Shown piece by piece: positions 17,915 through 26,117 of a stretch of 64,000 bases of DNA. This DNA is from B4-G1 sp964393895 (lineage in GTDB: Bacteria > Chloroflexota > Anaerolineae > B4-G1). The stretch spans positions 1 through 64,000 of the forward strand of contig CAYMWP010000003.1 in NCBI GenBank assembly GCA_964393895.1. Direction: 5' to 3'. The position numbers and the translations under genes are program-made. The notes beneath the pieces are model-generated. The model did not search any database and was not told the DNA's origin. It saw only the letters and a list, made by a program, of their open reading frames with translations. Numbering within the stretch: the stretch's first letter is position 1; each line of letters starts with the position of its first letter.

Positions 17915-18676
17915 ATGACTAGGATTATTGCCATCAGTAACCAAAAAGGGGGTGTGGCCAAGACCACCACTTGCCTTTCCTTGGGAGCTTGTCTATCCGA
18001 GATGGGCAAGATCGTCCTGCTGGTTGATCTGGATCCCCAGGCCAATCTCACTCTCTCGCTGGGGTTTAAACCGAAGGAAATACGTCGCACGGTGGGGGAC
18101 GCTCTCCTGGGCAATACTTCGCTGATCGGCGTTAGCCGTGAGAGCCCCGTGTACGGCCTGGATATTGTGCCTGCCAATCAAGGACTGGTCATTCTTGATA
18201 GAATCCTCTACGGGAGACCGGGCTACCAGTTTAGATTAAAGAACGGGCTGGATGAAATTGATGAGGGATTCTACGACTATGTTCTGATTGACTGTCCCCC
18301 TTCTTTGGGGACGTTGACTCTCAATGCCCTGACGGCGGCCGATCTGCTCGTCGTTCCTATCCAGACTGAATACTACGCCGCCCACACGCTGCTCTACTTT
18401 ATCAGGCTGGTGCAGCGCGTGCGAGAAAAGACCAACCCGCGCCTGCAATATCGCGTGTTGGTGACGATGTACGACCGGCGCAACAAGATCTACCGGGTCA
18501 TATTGGACCAGATGCAGCGTGGGCTGAGCAAGGTGCTCTTCAAGACGATTATCGAGGTAGATACCAAGTTGCGGGAAAGCCCGGTGTTTGGCCAGCCGAT
18601 CACGCTCTACGCGCCGCGCACTCGTGGCGCCATGCAGTACCGCGCTCTGGCCGAGGAGCTGATAAACTATGAGTGA
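17915..18676 (+). CDS. ParA/Soj-type ATPase without a ParB partner
   Basis: The 253-residue protein has the deviant Walker A motif of the ParA/MinD group (QKGGVAKTTTCLSLG, with both signature Lys residues). It also has the switch I-like DLDPQANLTLSLG and the Walker B-like DYVLIDCPPSLG. Length and the AAA_31-like body fit chromosomal ParA/Soj. No parB, parS-like cluster or replication gene is nearby. It sits inside the sensory operon, 41 bases after one GAF gene and overlapping the next by eight (ATGAGTGA). ParA relatives are known to position chemoreceptor arrays and other cargo, so a role in placing these sensors is a reasonable inference. Confidence 0.92.
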   Translation: MTRIIAISNQKGGVAKTTTCLSLGACLSEMGKIVLLVDLDPQANLTLSLGFKPKEIRRTVGDALLGNTSLIGVSRESPVYGLDIVPANQGLVILDRILYGRPGYQFRLKNGLDEIDEGFYDYVLIDCPPSLGTLTLNALTAADLLVVPIQTEYYAAHTLLYFIRLVQRVREKTNPRLQYRVLVTMYDRRNKIYRVILDQMQRGLSKVLFKTIIEVDTKLRESPVFGQPITLYAPRTRGAMQYRALAEELINYE

Positions 18677-20402
18677 TAATGACCTCAGAGATCATCTCAG
18701 TGGATTGTTCTCCGACATCGTTCCCGAACCGGATTTGGAGACGGAGGCTGAGGCTGAGGAGGAGGAATTCCTCCCGCTAGAGGAAAGGGTCGTTTTCGGC
18801 CTCCTCGAAGATGATGTTGCCTTTGCCGCACCTGAGCGAACGGCGGCGGAACCAGCGCTATCGGCCCCGGTCGGGCCGGAAGGGAGCGGAGTAGAGGTAG
18901 ACGTCTCCTCGAGGCGCGTGAAGAGAAGCGCAGCGACTCCTTCCTGGAGGATAACGCTGGGGAAACGGAGCATCAGTATTCTCAGCCTCCTGCTGTACGG
19001 AGTGCTTATTCTCGGAGGCGCCCCTCTCGTTTTCTTACTGGTCCGCTTCATTTGGCAGGGAGAGGTGGCCTGGTCGAGTTTGCCTTTCTGTCTCACGTTC
19101 TATACGCTGGCTGTCGTGGTAACGCTGGTACAATGGTTTTTTAATTCTTCCCTGTCGAAAACTGCCCAGGAGGTAGAGGAGCGGCTCGGCGAGGCGCTGC
19201 GCTTGCGGACGTTTCTCGAGGGTCGGGTGCAGGAGATAGCCACCGCCAACGCTTCGTTGCAGAGACGGGTCTTGCAACTCCAGGCCGGAACCGAGATTTC
19301 CCGCTCGGTCATTGCGATACTGGAACTAGACAGATTGCTGCCAGAGACGGTCAGCTTGATCCGTGACCGCTTTGATCTCTATCACGTTGGCCTCTTTTTG
19401 ATTGACCAGGCCGTCGAGAGCGCCGATGGGATGTGGGCAGTATTGCAGGCGGGTACGGGTGAGGTGGGCTTCCAGATGTTGGCGCAGGGCCATAGGTTTG
19501 CGGTAAACGACGAGTCGCTGGTGGGGCGTTGCATCCTCGACGCTCGGGCCCGTATCGCTCTGGATAACGCTGCGGCGCACGATTGGCTGCGGTACGAGGA
19601 CGAGTCGCTAGGCCCAGGTGAAGAGGCCCTACATCCTGGCGGCGCGATAGACGCCGTCGAGTACAATTCTCTATTGCCGAAAACGCGCTCGCAGATGGTC
19701 TTGCCACTGCTTGTTGACGGTCGGGTGATCGGCGCGCTGGACATTCATAGCACCGAGCGTGAGGCGTTCTCCAAAAGAGATATTCCCGCGTTTCAAGCGC
19801 TGGCCGATTACGTGGCGGCGGCCATCGGCAACGCGCGGGTATTTGCAGAGACCCGATCTCGCCTGGAGGAACTCGTCCAGAGTAGTATCCGTGAACAGCG
19901 ATCCAGGCTGGCACCTTCTCGCTCTGTTCCGTTGTACGAGCGCGTGCGATCGGGCGTGCGGCCGTTTGGCGACGTCGTGCCGCCCGAAATCGAGCATGCG
20001 GTGACCGAGCGAGAGGCAGTGGTACGGTCCGACGTGAGCGCCGGCGGCCGAGAGTCCACACTGGTGGTGCCGGTTGCGTTGCGTGACCAGGTGTTCGGCG
20101 CGTTGGGGTTGCAGGAGGTGGAAACCGGGCGGCAGTGGACGGACGACGAGGTCGCTCTCATCGAGGCCGTGGCTACCCAGATGGCGCTGGCTATCGAGAA
20201 CGCCCGCTTGTTAGAGGGCACCCGGCGGCGTGCCGAGCGGGAGCGCCTCACCTCCGACATCACCGCCCAGGTCCGAGCTTCGACCGACGTGGACACCATC
20301 CTGCGCACGGCGATCCGGGAACTAGGGCAGGCGTTGCGCGCGTCTGATGGAGCGATTCGGCTGGGCGGCGGTGATGCCGGCTCTCTGCTATCTGAAGAGT
20401 GA
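18669..20402 (+). CDS. Two-TM GAF-GAF protein with long acidic cytoplasmic N-tail
   Basis: The 577 residues begin with about 75 acidic, low-complexity residues (ETEAEAEEEEFLPLEER) and a basic patch before two membrane helices (about 98-123 and 128-152). Almost nothing lies outside the membrane, so ligand sensing must be internal. A coiled coil leads to GAF1 (about 205-390), which contains FDLYHVGLFLIDQ and TRSQMVLPL but is interrupted by about 20 extra residues after IALDNAAAH. GAF2 and the shared tail RAERERLTSDITAQVRAS follow. The gene overlaps the ParA gene by eight bases, so its acidic tail is a candidate ParA contact; this is untested. Confidence 0.82.
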   Translation: MSDNDLRDHLSGLFSDIVPEPDLETEAEAEEEEFLPLEERVVFGLLEDDVAFAAPERTAAEPALSAPVGPEGSGVEVDVSSRRVKRSAATPSWRITLGKRSISILSLLLYGVLILGGAPLVFLLVRFIWQGEVAWSSLPFCLTFYTLAVVVTLVQWFFNSSLSKTAQEVEERLGEALRLRTFLEGRVQEIATANASLQRRVLQLQAGTEISRSVIAILELDRLLPETVSLIRDRFDLYHVGLFLIDQAVESADGMWAVLQAGTGEVGFQMLAQGHRFAVNDESLVGRCILDARARIALDNAAAHDWLRYEDESLGPGEEALHPGGAIDAVEYNSLLPKTRSQMVLPLLVDGRVIGALDIHSTEREAFSKRDIPAFQALADYVAAAIGNARVFAETRSRLEELVQSSIREQRSRLAPSRSVPLYERVRSGVRPFGDVVPPEIEHAVTEREAVVRSDVSAGGRESTLVVPVALRDQVFGALGLQEVETGRQWTDDEVALIEAVATQMALAIENARLLEGTRRRAERERLTSDITAQVRASTDVDTILRTAIRELGQALRASDGAIRLGGGDAGSLLSEE

Positions 20403-20423
20403 CCGTGAAAGGACGCGGCAAAG

Positions 20424-22904
20424 ATGGCGCACATGAACAGAGATACAATGTCTGAAGAGATACACCAGCCAGTGGTCAGGCGGAGTATTAGAACGCGGCT
20501 CGTGGTGCTGCTGTTAGGTTTAGCCACGGTGTCGGTGTTGACCGTCGGTTACTTGGGCGTTGACTCGGTACAGGACGTGGGTGAAAGCGCGCAGCGGATC
20601 AGCGCGGGGGCATTGCGTTCTCAGGCGGAAGAGTATTTGCGCCAGGTGGTCGTCGGTGATGCGCGGAGGAACGATCTCATATTGAAGCGGATACAAGGAG
20701 ATGCCGCCAACCTGGCCCAGTACGCCGCAGGAATCTTTGGACAGCCCGACGCTTTCACCAGCGGCGCCTATTGGCGGGCCGAGGACCACATGTTCGTTGG
20801 TCCCGATGGCCAGTATATGAACGACGAGACTGGCGCGAGCAGCGTCTTTGTCCCCGATTTCGCGGACGTGGACGAGGAGCTGCAATCGCTTCTGGAGTTG
20901 AGCGCCTACCTGGATTTCGTCTTTGCCCCGACCTACGAGAATGACGCCAACACGGTGGCGATCTATCTGGGGATGGAGCGAGAAGTGACCCGCTATTACC
21001 CCAACGTCAATCTGGGTACTCTCATTCCGCCGGACTTTCAAATCACCCAGCGCCCCTGGTACGTCTCTGTCGTCCCGGAGAGCAATCCCGAGCGGGCGGT
21101 GGTGTGGTCGCCCGTCTACGTGGATGCCACCGGCCAGGGCCTGATGGTCACAGCCGCCGCTCCCGTATACGCCGGCGGGGACGAATTCGTGGGAGCTATT
21201 GGCATTGACGTCACCCTCGGCGACATCAGCGTCAGCATCGAAGAGACGCGGTTGCTTGGCAGCGGCTACTCCTTTTTGCTCGACGAGACAGGGCACGCCA
21301 TTGTCCTGCCAGAAAGAGGGTATCGAGACATCCTGGGACGTGATCCCGAGCTCGACGAGGTGTGGGCCGATCTGAGTGGAGTGACGACAGAGTTCGCCCC
21401 TGTGCTGGAAGCAATGATGGCCGGCTCGGTTGGCTTTGACACTCTGGAGGTAGGTGGAACGGAATTGTTAGTCGCTTATGCCCCGTTGGAGAGCACGGGG
21501 TGGAGCCTGGCCAACGTCGTTGACGCCGAAGCGGTTCTTCAGACTGTGGGTACGTTGCAGACCGAGCTGGAAGCTTCATCCAAATCACTGGTGCTGGCGC
21601 GCATCTTGCCCCTTGGTGGAGGTATCCTCGCCGTAGCGACCCTGGTTGGCCTTTTCTTCACCGTCCGGCTGGTTGACCCCATCAAAAAACTGGCGACAGC
21701 CGCTGTGCGGGTTGGGGCCGGGGAGTGGGATGTTGCGCTTCCACCGGCGGGGGATGACGAGATCGGCGCGCTGGCTCGAGTGTTCGGGATGATGGTCGCC
21801 CAGATACAGGAATTGGTTTCAGGTCTGGAACAGCGTGTGGCCGAGCGCACGCGCACCCTGGAGCGCCGCGCTACTCAGATGGAGGCCGCGGCCCTGGTAG
21901 CCCGAGATGCTGCCGAGATCCGTGACGTGAACCAATTGCTCGACGAGACGGTACGGCTTATTTCTGAACATTTCGGCTTTTACCACGCCGGCATCTTTTT
22001 GCTGGATGACCAGGGGGAGTACGCGGTGCTGCAGGCTGCCTCGTCTAGGGGCGGGCAGCGCATGCTGGCGCGGGCGCACAAGCTAAAAGTGGGCGAGGTG
22101 GGCATCGTGGGATATGCGGCGGGGACGGGGAACCCTCGCATTGCGCTGGACGTGGGGGCCGACGCCGTCTTTTTCGACAATCCCGATTTGCCCGAAACTC
22201 GCTCAGAGATGGCGCTGCCGCTAAAGGTACGAGAGCGAGTGATCGGGGTGTTGGACGTGCAATCCACGGAAGGCGCGGCCTTTTCCAACGAGGACGTGGC
22301 AACCCTCCAGATCATGGCCGACCAGGTGGCGCTGGCCATCGAGAGTGCTCGTTTGTTGGACGAGAGCCGGTCGGCGCTGCGAGAATTGGAATCTCTCTAT
22401 GGACGAAGGACGCGCGAGTCCTGGCAAGAGCGTGTAAGTGCCTATCGTTACACCGGTGTGAGAGTGGAGCAAGTCCCGTCGTTATCTCTCCCAGAGCTGG
22501 AGGACTCACTCTCCCGCCAGCAGCCGGCCGTCGTGCGTGAGGTTGACGGTCCCCGCTTGGTCGCCCCCATTCGCTTACGTGGGCAGGTTATTGGCTCCAT
22601 CCTCCTGCGCCAGGAGCCTGACCAGGCCCCCTGGTCGTCGGATGAGCTGGCGTTGATTGACGAGGTCAGCACGCAGATCGGGCTGGCGCTGGAAAACGCC
22701 CGCTTGCTGGAGGAGACGCAGAAACGAGCAGAGCAAGAGCAAATGCTGGGCGAAATGACCGCCCGCTTTACTCGCTCCCTCGACGTGGATGGGTTGCTAC
22801 GAGCCGCCGTGCGCGAACTGGGGCGCTTGCTGCCGGTCGAAGAGGTGTCGGTTCACGTGATCCCTCCCGAAGAGACTCGCTCGGCGCCAGCGGACGAGGA
22901 ATGA
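20424..22904 (+). CDS. Cache-HAMP-GAF-GAF sensor protein without output domain
   Basis: The 826 residues show TM1 (about 24-44), a large dCache-type extracytoplasmic domain (about 60-385) and TM2 (about 391-414). The Cache core includes FQITQRPWYVSVVPE and GAIGIDVTLGDIS, typical of small-molecule chemosensors. HAMP, coiled coil, GAF1 (about 490-645, FYHAGIFLLDDQGEYAVLQA), degenerate GAF2 and the shared tail RAEQEQMLGEMTARFTRS complete the protein. The front end looks like a chemoreceptor or kinase, but neither output is attached. ATG 20424 is taken; Met4 is an alternative. Confidence 0.86.
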   Translation: MAHMNRDTMSEEIHQPVVRRSIRTRLVVLLLGLATVSVLTVGYLGVDSVQDVGESAQRISAGALRSQAEEYLRQVVVGDARRNDLILKRIQGDAANLAQYAAGIFGQPDAFTSGAYWRAEDHMFVGPDGQYMNDETGASSVFVPDFADVDEELQSLLELSAYLDFVFAPTYENDANTVAIYLGMEREVTRYYPNVNLGTLIPPDFQITQRPWYVSVVPESNPERAVVWSPVYVDATGQGLMVTAAAPVYAGGDEFVGAIGIDVTLGDISVSIEETRLLGSGYSFLLDETGHAIVLPERGYRDILGRDPELDEVWADLSGVTTEFAPVLEAMMAGSVGFDTLEVGGTELLVAYAPLESTGWSLANVVDAEAVLQTVGTLQTELEASSKSLVLARILPLGGGILAVATLVGLFFTVRLVDPIKKLATAAVRVGAGEWDVALPPAGDDEIGALARVFGMMVAQIQELVSGLEQRVAERTRTLERRATQMEAAALVARDAAEIRDVNQLLDETVRLISEHFGFYHAGIFLLDDQGEYAVLQAASSRGGQRMLARAHKLKVGEVGIVGYAAGTGNPRIALDVGADAVFFDNPDLPETRSEMALPLKVRERVIGVLDVQSTEGAAFSNEDVATLQIMADQVALAIESARLLDESRSALRELESLYGRRTRESWQERVSAYRYTGVRVEQVPSLSLPELEDSLSRQQPAVVREVDGPRLVAPIRLRGQVIGSILLRQEPDQAPWSSDELALIDEVSTQIGLALENARLLEETQKRAEQEQMLGEMTARFTRSLDVDGLLRAAVRELGRLLPVEEVSVHVIPPEETRSAPADEE

Positions 22905-22913
22905 GGAGGATTG

Positions 22914-25040
22914 ATGACGATGCAGTGGCAATACAACCACTACGTGTTAGCCTTGGTCATAGTTGCGGCTATGTCGGCTGCCATTGCGTTCTTTGCCTGG
23001 AGACGCCGCCCGGCCTCCGGCGCTGCAGCGTTAACCTGGCTCATGCTGGCTGGGAGCGAGTGGGCACTGGTGTACGCGGTGGAAATGGCGAGTCTGAATC
23101 CGCCGATCAAGGTTTTGCTGTCTCAGGTGATGTACATTGGCGTTGTCAGCGTGCCAACGATGTGGTTCATCCTTACGGTGCAATACACCGGCCGGAAAAG
23201 ATGGCTGACGCGCCGCAACCTGGTTCTCTTGATGATTATGCCGTTATGTACACTGCTGCTTGTCTGGACTAGTGGTGTGAACGATGGACACGGTTTGATC
23301 TGGCGCGAAATCGAGATTGATACCAGCGTCTCGCCGGCGATTTGGGACTTGACTCATGGCGTGTTTTTCTGGGTTTATCTAGCGTATAGCTACTTGTTGG
23401 TTCTGTCCGGTTCACTCCTCGTTTTCCAGTCGCTCATCCGTTCGCCCAAGCTGTATCGCGGACAGGCCGTCGCGTTGTTGATTGCTGCGCTAACGCCGTT
23501 GGCGGGGAATGTGTTGTACGTCTCTGGCCTCGTCCCGTTTCCGGGCCTGGACATCACGCCCTTTGCCTTTGCCTTGACCGGCTTGGCGATGGCCTGGGCT
23601 TTGTTTTACTTCCGGCTGTTGGACGTTGTGCCGGTGGCGCGCGAGGCCGTCATCGCAGGTTTGGCCGATGGCGTGATCGTGTTGGACGCGCAGGACCGTA
23701 TCGTGGACCTCAATCCGGCCGCGGCACAAATCATCGGCCACCCGGTCGCAGAGGTCATCGGACAATCGGCCGGACACGTGTTGTTGGGTTGGGGCGACGA
23801 GGTCGGACGCTATAGTGATGTGACAGAGACGCGGGAAGAGATCGTTTTGGGTACAGGCGAGATGCAGCGCACTTTTGACTTGCGCATCTCTCCCCTGTCT
23901 GATAGGTACGGACAACTCACCGGCCGGCTGGTCTTTTTGCACGACATCACTGAGCGCAGACGAATTGAGGAGGTGCTGCGACGCCGGGCCGTGCAACTTC
24001 AGGCGGCGTCAGAGGTGGCCCGCGACGCCGCTGCCGTGAGCGAGTTGGACGAATTGTTGTCCCGAACCGTCAACCTGATACGCGAGCGCTTTGGATTCTA
24101 CCACGTCTCCATTTTCCTGGTGGACGAGCGGGGCGAGTACGCCGTGTTGCGGGCGGCGACTGGCGAGATCGGCCGCCAGATGCTGGAGCAAGGGTATCGC
24201 TTGAAGGTGGGCCAGGAGGGCAGCGTTGGCTACGTCGCTGCGGTGGGTCTATCTCGCATCGCCCTTGACGTGGGCGCCGGCGCGACCCGTTTCGACGATC
24301 CGTTCCTGCCAGAGACCCGTTCAGAGATGACGTTGCCGCTGCGTGTGGGCAAGGACACCGTCGGCGCCTTGGACGTGCGGAGCCGGGAGGCGGAGGCGTT
24401 CGACGAGAACGATGTGACCGTCTTGCAGACGATGGCTGACCAGTTGGCAGTCGCCATTCAGAACGCGCGCCTGCTCGGCGAGATGCAGCACATGTTGCAC
24501 GAACTCCAGGTGGCCTCCGGCCGCCACACCCGGGAAATGTGGCAGGCCGAACGGCCCAGAGGGTATCGCTATCGGGGATTGGGCGTTGAGCAACTCGCCG
24601 AGCGCCCCCCTGAGGTTGACCAGGCGTGGCAGTGCGGACGACCCGTAACCACTCCCCGGCCTGCAGCGGAAGGCGACGGGGGAGACGCTATCGGCAGCCT
24701 GGCCGTGCCTCTGAAGCTGCGCGATCAGGTGCTGGGCGTGCTCAACCTGCGCTTTAGGGACGAGGCTACTTCGCCCGAGATGGCCTCGCTGGTCGAAGAG
24801 TTGGCCGACCGGCTGGCGCTGGCCCTGGAAAGCGCCCGCCTGTTCGAAGAGACCCAGTCCCGCGCCCGGCGCGAGGAAACCATCCGCCAAATCACCGAGC
24901 AGATGCGTCGCGCCGTGGACGTGGAGACTATTTTGCAGACCACCATCGCCCGCTTGGGAGACGCCCTGGGCGCCCCCCGCGTATACGTCCGCTTGGGTAC
25001 CGATGTCGAAGAGTTGCCCAACGACGATAGAGCGAGTTGA
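22914..25040 (+). CDS. 7TM-PAS-GAF-GAF sensor protein without output domain
   Basis: The 708 residues have a histidine-kinase-type N-terminal 7TM domain (about 5-225) with the typical WFILTVQYTGR segment. A PAS domain (about 235-345, GLADGVIVLDAQDRIVDLNP and FLHDITERRRIEE) follows. GAF1 (about 360-515, FYHVSIFLVDERGEYAVLRA), degenerate GAF2 and the shared tail RARREETIRQITEQMRRAVD come next. In related kinases the 7TM-PAS unit precedes HisKA; here no kinase follows. AGGAGGA at 22904-22910 suits ATG 22914 or 22920; a TTG at 22911 is less likely. Confidence 0.85.
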   Translation: MTMQWQYNHYVLALVIVAAMSAAIAFFAWRRRPASGAAALTWLMLAGSEWALVYAVEMASLNPPIKVLLSQVMYIGVVSVPTMWFILTVQYTGRKRWLTRRNLVLLMIMPLCTLLLVWTSGVNDGHGLIWREIEIDTSVSPAIWDLTHGVFFWVYLAYSYLLVLSGSLLVFQSLIRSPKLYRGQAVALLIAALTPLAGNVLYVSGLVPFPGLDITPFAFALTGLAMAWALFYFRLLDVVPVAREAVIAGLADGVIVLDAQDRIVDLNPAAAQIIGHPVAEVIGQSAGHVLLGWGDEVGRYSDVTETREEIVLGTGEMQRTFDLRISPLSDRYGQLTGRLVFLHDITERRRIEEVLRRRAVQLQAASEVARDAAAVSELDELLSRTVNLIRERFGFYHVSIFLVDERGEYAVLRAATGEIGRQMLEQGYRLKVGQEGSVGYVAAVGLSRIALDVGAGATRFDDPFLPETRSEMTLPLRVGKDTVGALDVRSREAEAFDENDVTVLQTMADQLAVAIQNARLLGEMQHMLHELQVASGRHTREMWQAERPRGYRYRGLGVEQLAERPPEVDQAWQCGRPVTTPRPAAEGDGGDAIGSLAVPLKLRDQVLGVLNLRFRDEATSPEMASLVEELADRLALALESARLFEETQSRARREETIRQITEQMRRAVDVETILQTTIARLGDALGAPRVYVRLGTDVEELPNDDRAS

Positions 25041-25093
25041 GAAATGGCATACGGCTCAACAGATACGTCGAGTTATTGATCGAGGAAATGACG

Positions 25094-26116
25094 ATGAGTG
25101 AGACTTCTCTCGAAGAATACAAACGGCTGCTGGAAAAACAGGGACGGGCGTTGGTGCAAGTCATCCAATCCGTGGCCCTGGGAGACCTGGACGTAGAGGT
25201 CGAGATTCCGGAGGGAATTCAGATGCTCTCCGAGTTGGCCGCCGGGTTAGAGATGATGATTGACCGTCTGCGGAAGGAGAAGGCTGAGCAAGAGCGGGCA
25301 GCGGAGGGCCAGCGTAAAGCGTTGGCTGAGGCGTTGCAGACGACGCGCGAGCTGACCGAGGAGCGGGATGAGACCCGGAGGCGACTGGAAGAACAAACCG
25401 CTCTGCGGGAAGCGGGCCTCATCCTCACCTCTGCACTGGATCAGAGCACCGTGTTGACCCGCCTTGCCGAGCAGGTATGTCGGGCGGTAGATGGCACCAG
25501 CACCTACATTTCGTCCTACGATCCAGAGACGACGGCCGGCGTCGTCTTGGCCGAGTATTACGGCCCGGAAGCTTGTGCCAAAGAGCGCGTATCCGATCTG
25601 GGGGAATCGTATGGCGTCGAGGAAAGCGTCGCTCTCGTCAACGCCGGCGTTCCTCACCAATATCACGTGGACGACCCTGACCTGGCCGAGTTCGAACGGG
25701 CCGCGCTGCGGCAGTATGGAGGCCAATCAGTATTGATCGTTCCCTTGCAGCTCCGCGCTCGAACCATTGCCTATGTGGAGTTGTGGGATAGCCGAGGACG
25801 AAGGGAGTTCACGCCGGAAGAGATCGCCCTGTGCCAGAGCGTCGTGCAGCAGGCTGCCATGGCTATAGAGAACGCCCGCTTGATCGAGCAGACCCAGGCC
25901 CGCGTCCGCCGCGAGCAGGTGTTGCGCGAAATCACCACCCGTGTGCGTACCTTCACTGATTCTGATGTCATCCTGCGCGCCGCCGTGCGCGAGCTGGGCG
26001 CTGCCTTGGGACGGCCCGCTTTTGTCCTTTTGGGCAGCGCGGAGGAACTGTCGCCAGTGCTTGCGGAGGTGAACGACGACGACCAGGGGATGGCTTTGCG
26101 ACAAGGAGACGAGTAG
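25094..26116 (+). CDS. Soluble HAMP-like/coiled-coil GAF protein
   Basis: I start at ATG 25094 (340 residues) because GAGGA at 25082-25086 is seven bases upstream. A TTG at 25037 would add 19 residues and has no such site. The N-terminus (about 1-55) resembles a HAMP linker (SVALGDLDVEVEIPEGIQML), followed by a highly charged coiled coil (about 60-115). One GAF domain (about 120-275) is of a different subtype from the cluster GAF1, and the shared tail RVRREQVLREITTRVRTF ends it. No membrane helix or catalytic domain is seen. It is the smallest GAF protein of the set and may be an adaptor. Confidence 0.8.
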   Translation: MSETSLEEYKRLLEKQGRALVQVIQSVALGDLDVEVEIPEGIQMLSELAAGLEMMIDRLRKEKAEQERAAEGQRKALAEALQTTRELTEERDETRRRLEEQTALREAGLILTSALDQSTVLTRLAEQVCRAVDGTSTYISSYDPETTAGVVLAEYYGPEACAKERVSDLGESYGVEESVALVNAGVPHQYHVDDPDLAEFERAALRQYGGQSVLIVPLQLRARTIAYVELWDSRGRREFTPEEIALCQSVVQQAAMAIENARLIEQTQARVRREQVLREITTRVRTFTDSDVILRAAVRELGAALGRPAFVLLGSAEELSPVLAEVNDDDQGMALRQGDE

Positions 26117-26117
26117 T

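Noticed and set aside
17915..18676. ParA gene as a sign of a plasmid or replication origin
   Set aside because: No parB, parS cluster, replication initiator or origin-like repeats are present. The gene is translationally coupled to a sensor gene.
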